NCBI GenBank assembly: GCA_023406225.1
Contig: JAEXWS010000125.1
Coordinates: 1-15,885 of the forward strand
Reading direction: 5' to 3'
DNA from: Bacillota bacterium
Lineage (GTDB): Bacteria; Bacillota; Clostridia; Oscillospirales; Oscillospiraceae
DNA length: 15,885 bases
Of the stretch, positions 12,310 through 15,885 are shown one piece after another. The number at the start of each line of letters is the position of its first letter. Positions within the stretch are counted from its first letter, which is position 1. The position numbers and the translations under genes were made by a program. The notes under the pieces were generated by a model. It was not told where the DNA came from and did not search any database. It saw nothing but the letters and a program-made list of their open reading frames with translations.

Positions 12310-13488
12310 TCAATGATGGAACAGCCGCATTCCGGTGAACGCCATCACCATACCGTACTTGTCCGCCGTGGCGATCACATGGTCGTCCCGGATGGAGCCG
12401 CCGGGCTCCGCGATGTACGCCGCGCCGGACTTGCGCGCCCGCTCCACGTTGTCCCCGAAGGGGAAGAAGGCGTCGCTGCCCACGGTCACGCCGGACTGGG
12501 CGGCGATCCACGCCTTTTTTTCTTCCGCCGTCAACGCCTCCGGCTTTTTGGTGAAGGTCTGCTGCCACACGCCGTCGGCCAGAATGTCCTCGTACTCGTC
12601 GGAGGTGTAGATATCGATGGCGTTGTCCCGGTCCGGGCGGCGGATGCCGTCCACAAAGGGCAGGGCCAGGACCTTCGGGTGCTGGCGGAGATACCAGCCG
12701 TCCGCCTTCTGCCCCGCCAGACGCGTGCAGTGGATGCGGCTCTGCTGGCCCGCGCCCACGCCGATGGCCTGCCCGTCCTTCACGTAGCACACGGAGTTGG
12801 ACTGGGTGTATTTCAGCGTGATCAGCGCTACGATCATGTCGATCTTGGCGGACGCGGGCAGGTCCTTGTTCTTTGTCACGATGTTTTCCAGCAGGGAGCC
12901 GTCGATCTTGAACTCGTTCCGGCCCTGCTGGAAGGTGACGCCGAACACGTCCTTGTACTCCTGGGGCGCGGGGACGTAGTCCGGGTCGATCCGGACCACG
13001 TTGTAGCCGCCCTTTTTCTTCGTTTTCAAGATCTCCAGCGCCTCGTCGGTATAGCCGGGGGCGATGACCCCGTCGGACACCTCGTATTTGAGGTAGGCGG
13101 CGGTGGCGGCGTCGCACACGTCGGAGAGGGCCGCCCAGTCGCCGTAGGAGCACAGCCGGTCCGCGCCCCGGGCCCGGATGTAGGCGCAGGCGATGGGAGA
13201 GAGCTCCGCGCCCTCGTCCACGAAGTAGATGCGCCGGTCCACGTCGCTCAGGGGCAGGCCCACGGCGGCCCCGGCGGGGGAGACGTGCTTGAAGGACGCG
13301 GCGGCGGGCAGGCCGGTGGCGGCCTTCAGCTCCCGCACCAGCTGCCAGGAGTTCAGCGCGTCCAGGAAGTTGATGTAGCCGGGCTTGCCGTTCAGCACGG
13401 TGATGGGCAGATCGCTCCCATCCTTCATGTAGATGCGGGAGGGCTTCTGGTTGGGGTTGCAGCCGTATTTCAGTTCCAGTTCGTTCAT
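12310..13488 (-). CDS. purH: Stand-alone AICAR transformylase (phosphoribosylaminoimidazolecarboxamide formyltransferase)
   Basis: A 392-residue enzyme transferring formyl from 10-formyl-THF to AICAR to give FAICAR. It corresponds only to the transformylase half of bifunctional PurH. The catalytic Lys67-His68 lie in SFKHVSPAG (65-73), with YGDWAALSD (115-123), QSNSVCYVKDGQAIGVGAGQ (229-248), SDAFFPFGDN (338-347) and EPGGSIRDD (361-369). The N-terminal IMP cyclohydrolase (MGS-like) domain of ordinary PurH is missing; that activity is supplied by the neighbouring PurO-like protein. Start at 13488 is chosen from AGGAG eight bases upstream; a GTG nine bases earlier overlaps that site. The gene lies 15 bases after purO-like. 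The symbol is for the transformylase activity only. Confidence 0.93.
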   Translation of the reverse strand: MNELELKYGCNPNQKPSRIYMKDGSDLPITVLNGKPGYINFLDALNSWQLVRELKAATGLPAAASFKHVSPAGAAVGLPLSDVDRRIYFVDEGAELSPIACAYIRARGADRLCSYGDWAALSDVCDAATAAYLKYEVSDGVIAPGYTDEALEILKTKKKGGYNVVRIDPDYVPAPQEYKDVFGVTFQQGRNEFKIDGSLLENIVTKNKDLPASAKIDMIVALITLKYTQSNSVCYVKDGQAIGVGAGQQSRIHCTRLAGQKADGWYLRQHPKVLALPFVDGIRRPDRDNAIDIYTSDEYEDILADGVWQQTFTKKPEALTAEEKKAWIAAQSGVTVGSDAFFPFGDNVERARKSGAAYIAEPGGSIRDDHVIATADKYGMVMAFTGMRLFHH

Positions 13489-13503
13489 GGAGGACACTCC
13501 TTT

Positions 13504-14214
13504 TTACTGGTGTTTGTTCACGATGCGCTGGCGGAAGGTCCGGGTCTCCAGGTCTGTGTACCGCACGAACAGGGAGACCTTGTTCTCGGCGTTCAGATTC
13601 TCCCACAGCAGCGCGGTGAAGGCGTCCAGATCGCCGTCCACGGCCACCCGCTCCGGCTCCCCCTGGAAGGTGGGGATGGGGTCCCCGTCGGTGACGTAGG
13701 TGTGGAGAAAATGCCCCAGGCCCGGCAGGGCGGGGTACTCGAAGGTCTGGCGGACGCAGGCGGAGCCGTCCGCGTCGGCGGACTTTAAAATAGAGAGCTT
13801 ATAGTCCCCGCTCTCGGAGAGAAGACCGGAGATGCGGGGAGTCCAGTTGGGGCCGTCCGGCTCAAATTCCCGGGTCCGCAGGGCCTGGGCGAAGGGCCTG
13901 CCCTCCGTGATAAAGTCCCGCACCGTGTCCGTCTGGTCGCCGTTTGTGACGATGAGGCTGCCGCCGGCCTGGCGGACCGGATGGTAGATGATAAGGCTGG
14001 GGTCGGACAGCTTGGAGGGGTCGAAGGCCTCTGTGCGGATGCCGTCTGGCTCCTCAACAAAGATGCGGTTGCGGCTGTTGACGCTGCGGCCCATGATGAA
14101 ATAGGCGGCCACGGACTGTTTTCCGTCCGGGGTCAGGCCCAGCACGATGCCCCGCCCGGGGTAGGGGTTGGAGCGGAGTTTTTCCGCGAGGGAGCCGATC
14201 TCATAGACGTTCAT
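13504..14214 (-). CDS. purO: PurO-type IMP cyclohydrolase
   Basis: This 236-residue protein belongs to the IMP_cyclohyd family first described from archaeal PurO; it closes FAICAR to IMP, the last step of the pathway. Shared features include GRSVNSRNR (42-50), the NGDQTDTVRD segment (91-100, archaeal NGSHTDTIAD), and NWTPRISGLL (123-132, archaeal NTPRIAA). It is somewhat longer than archaeal versions, with an extra C-terminal segment. The start at 14214 shares its A with the purN stop (TGATG) and AGGAG precedes it by eight bases; the frame upstream is only an overlap with purN. Its position directly before a cyclohydrolase-less AICAR transformylase strongly supports the function. Assignment is from motif resemblance, and the symbol follows the archaeal name. 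Confidence 0.85.
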   Translation of the reverse strand: MNVYEIGSLAEKLRSNPYPGRGIVLGLTPDGKQSVAAYFIMGRSVNSRNRIFVEEPDGIRTEAFDPSKLSDPSLIIYHPVRQAGGSLIVTNGDQTDTVRDFITEGRPFAQALRTREFEPDGPNWTPRISGLLSESGDYKLSILKSADADGSACVRQTFEYPALPGLGHFLHTYVTDGDPIPTFQGEPERVAVDGDLDAFTALLWENLNAENKVSLFVRYTDLETRTFRQRIVNKHQ

Positions 14215-14828
14215 CACGCATTCTCCTTTTCCTTCACGATCATAGCGGAGAGAAGCTCCGCCGCCTGGGGGAGCAGCACCCATTCCGCCTGCTCCATCAC
14301 CCGCTTTTGCAGGGTCTGCGCCGTGTCGCCCGGCAGGACGTCCACGGCCTTTTGCAGCAGGATGCGCCCGCCGTCGGGGATCTCGTTCACCAGATGGACC
14401 GTGGCCCCGGTGACCCTGACCCCCCGGGCGAGGGCGGCCTCGTGGACCTTCAGCCCGTAATAGCCCCGGCCGCAGAAGGAGGGGATGAGGGAGGGATGGA
14501 CGTTCACGATGCGCTCCGGCCACCGCCTCACAAATTCCTCCGACAAAATGGAGAGGAAGCCCGCCAGCACGATCAGGTCCACCCGGGCCTCCGCGAGCTT
14601 TTCCGTGAGGGCGGCCTCAAATTCCGCCTGCCCCATCCGCTTCCGGGGCACGGCGAAGCCGGGCACGCCGTGGTTTTTCGCCCGCTCCAGGGCGTAGGCC
14701 CCCTCGCTGCTGGAGAGGACCAGAACGATCTCGCCGTGGGGGACGTCCCCCCGCTCCTGGGCCAGCAGCAGATGCTCCAGATTGGTCCCGCCGCCGGAGA
14801 CGAACACGGCGATGCGGGCTTTCAGCAT
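14214..14828 (-). CDS. purN: Phosphoribosylglycinamide formyltransferase (GAR transformylase)
   Basis: A 204-residue enzyme using 10-formyl-THF to formylate GAR. The phosphate loop is VSGGGTNLEHL (10-20), the folate-binding LAGFLSIL is at 88-95, and the catalytic triad is Asn109 and His111 in IVNVHPSLIP plus Asp152 in NEIPDGG. The PSFCGRGYYGLKVHEA variant (116-131) is the form usual in Clostridia. Length is standard. The ATG at 14828 lies within the purM 3' end (7-base overlap) and the stop overlaps the purO-like start by one base, so it is translationally coupled on both sides. Confidence 0.95.
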   Translation of the reverse strand: MLKARIAVFVSGGGTNLEHLLLAQERGDVPHGEIVLVLSSSEGAYALERAKNHGVPGFAVPRKRMGQAEFEAALTEKLAEARVDLIVLAGFLSILSEEFVRRWPERIVNVHPSLIPSFCGRGYYGLKVHEAALARGVRVTGATVHLVNEIPDGGRILLQKAVDVLPGDTAQTLQKRVMEQAEWVLLPQAAELLSAMIVKEKENA

Positions 14829-15844
14829 AGGACCACCCGCTCCCCGCCGGAGACGATCTCACCGATGGGATAGGCGTCGCCCAGGGCGGAAACGGCCTTG
14901 TCCACGTCCTCCCCGGCGACGATCACGGTCATGCCCGCGCCCATGTTGTAGGTGTTGAACATATCCCGCTCCGGGATGTTCCCCAGGGACTGGAGCATCC
15001 GGAAGATGGGGGGGACCCGGAGGGCGGAAACGTCGATCTTGGCGGTGAGGCCCTCCGGCAGGCAGCGGGGGATGTTCTCATAGAAGCCGCCGCCGGTGAT
15101 GTGGCTGACGCCGCGGACGGCGGCGGCCTCCAAACAGCGGAGGACCGGCTTCACGTAGATGCGGGTGGGGGTGAGCAGGGCCTCGCCGATGGTGGTCCCA
15201 AGCTCCGCGGAGTACGCGCCCAGGTCTGCGTGCTCCACGTCAAAGACCTTGCGCACCAGGGAGTAGCCGTTGGAGTGGACGCCGGAGGAGGGCAGGGCCA
15301 GGATCACGTCCCCGGGGCGCATGGCGCTGTGGTCGATGATCTTGGCCTTGTCCACGATCCCCACGGAAAAGCCCGCCAGGTCGTAATCCCCGGGGGACAT
15401 GGTGCCGGGATGCTCGGCGGTCTCGCCGCCGATGAGGGCGCAGCCGGCCTGGACGCAGCCCTCCGCCACGCCGGAGACCAAGGTGGCCACCTTCTCGGGC
15501 AGGTTCTTGCCGATGGCGATGTAATCCAGGAAGAACAGGGGCTTGGCTCCGCAGCAGACGATGTCGTTCACGCACATCGCCACGCAGTCGATGCCCACGG
15601 TGTCGTGCTTGTCCAGAAGCTGGGCGATGCGCTGCTTGGTGCCCACGCCGTCGGTGCCGGAGACCAGCACCGGCTCCGCCATGCCCGCAAGGTCCGGGGC
15701 GAACAGGCCGCCGAAGCCGCCGATATCGGAGATCACGCCGGGGATCATGGTGCGCTTGACATGCCGCCCCATGAGCTTCACGCCCTCATAACCGGCGGTG
15801 ATGTCCACCCCGGCCTCCCGGTAGCTTTCCGAAAAACTACGCAT
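14822..15844 (-). CDS. purM: Phosphoribosylformylglycinamidine cyclo-ligase (AIR synthetase)
   Basis: A 340-residue ATP-dependent enzyme closing the imidazole ring of AIR from FGAM, the product of the PurL encoded in the same operon. Motifs: YREAGVDITAG (8-18), GTDGVGTK (63-70), DCVAMCVNDIVCCGAKPLFF (86-105), GGETAEHPG (139-147), SSGVHSNGYSLVR (186-198), THITGGG-type SHITGGGFYENIPR (247-260), and NTYNMGAGM (297-305). Length matches the family. The start at 15844 is set by AAGGAG seven bases upstream; an in-frame GTG 18 bases earlier coincides with the ribosome binding region and is unlikely. It is the first complete gene of the operon in the window. Confidence 0.96.
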   Translation of the reverse strand: MRSFSESYREAGVDITAGYEGVKLMGRHVKRTMIPGVISDIGGFGGLFAPDLAGMAEPVLVSGTDGVGTKQRIAQLLDKHDTVGIDCVAMCVNDIVCCGAKPLFFLDYIAIGKNLPEKVATLVSGVAEGCVQAGCALIGGETAEHPGTMSPGDYDLAGFSVGIVDKAKIIDHSAMRPGDVILALPSSGVHSNGYSLVRKVFDVEHADLGAYSAELGTTIGEALLTPTRIYVKPVLRCLEAAAVRGVSHITGGGFYENIPRCLPEGLTAKIDVSALRVPPIFRMLQSLGNIPERDMFNTYNMGAGMTVIVAGEDVDKAVSALGDAYPIGEIVSGGERVVLC

Positions 15845-15885
15845 GTTGTTTCTCCTTTTCACTGATCTTGCACGCGGAGCGGTCC
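15845..15885 (-). other. purM ribosome binding site and possible tail of an upstream gene
   Basis: AAGGAG for purM lies here. Two frames are open from the window edge: one ends in TGA just before AAGGAG, the other (…CKISEKEKQHA) runs eight bases into purM and stops at TAG 15837-15839. Either could be the 3' end of the preceding operon gene; purF is the usual neighbour but cannot be identified from so few codons. Confidence 0.3.

Overview
The window comes from a high-GC member of the Clostridia, most likely an Oscillospiraceae-type gut anaerobe of the Flavonifractor / Oscillibacter / Lawsonibacter kind. That placement is an inference. It rests on AGGAGG-type ribosome binding sites, the one-polypeptide clostridial form of PurL, a stand-alone AICAR transformylase paired with a PurO-type IMP cyclohydrolase, and a Gx-transporter / NusG-domain-II / ApbE cassette. 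Almost everything reads on the minus strand; the one clear exception is an A+T-rich acetyltransferase gene.

Right half, in direction of transcription (15.9 kb down to 5.2 kb): a purine operon, purM - purN - purO-like - AICAR transformylase (purH-type) - 580-base hairpin-rich spacer - purD - purL - guaB. purM/purN overlap by 7 bases, purN/purO-like share one base (TGATG), and the purD stop directly abuts the purL start. Together these enzymes cover GAR synthesis (PurD), GAR formylation (PurN), FGAM synthesis (PurL), AIR synthesis (PurM), and the last two steps to IMP (AICAR transformylase plus cyclohydrolase). guaB, with its own promoter, then commits IMP to XMP/GMP. purF, purE, purC and purB are not in the window and probably lie upstream of purM or elsewhere. 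The IMP dehydrogenase belongs to the sequence type best known from the protist Tritrichomonas foetus, with the key residues at the same positions.

Middle (5.2 to 3.6 kb): after guaB comes a compact, 276-base, hairpin-packed repeat that looks like a MITE or a nested pair of hairpin repeats. It is followed by an orphan membrane-anchored PstS-like phosphate-binding protein gene with a recognisable promoter.

Insertion (3.6 to 2.2 kb): a 1359-base segment is bounded by near-perfect 22-base terminal inverted repeats and an exact 8-base direct repeat (GCCGCGAA) on both sides. It contains no transposase; its cargo is a CatA-like (chloramphenicol acetyltransferase family) gene with its own promoters and a bidirectional terminator. 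This is the architecture of a non-autonomous mobile insertion cassette, and it is the most interesting object in the window. Its insertion split what was probably a short PstS-like/apbE intergenic region.

Left end (2.2 kb to 1): an overlapping minus-strand operon of apbE (FAD:protein FMN transferase lipoprotein), a NusG-domain-II membrane protein, a Gx-family membrane protein, and the start of an unidentified gene cut by the window edge. This module probably serves extracytoplasmic flavin-linked redox chemistry.
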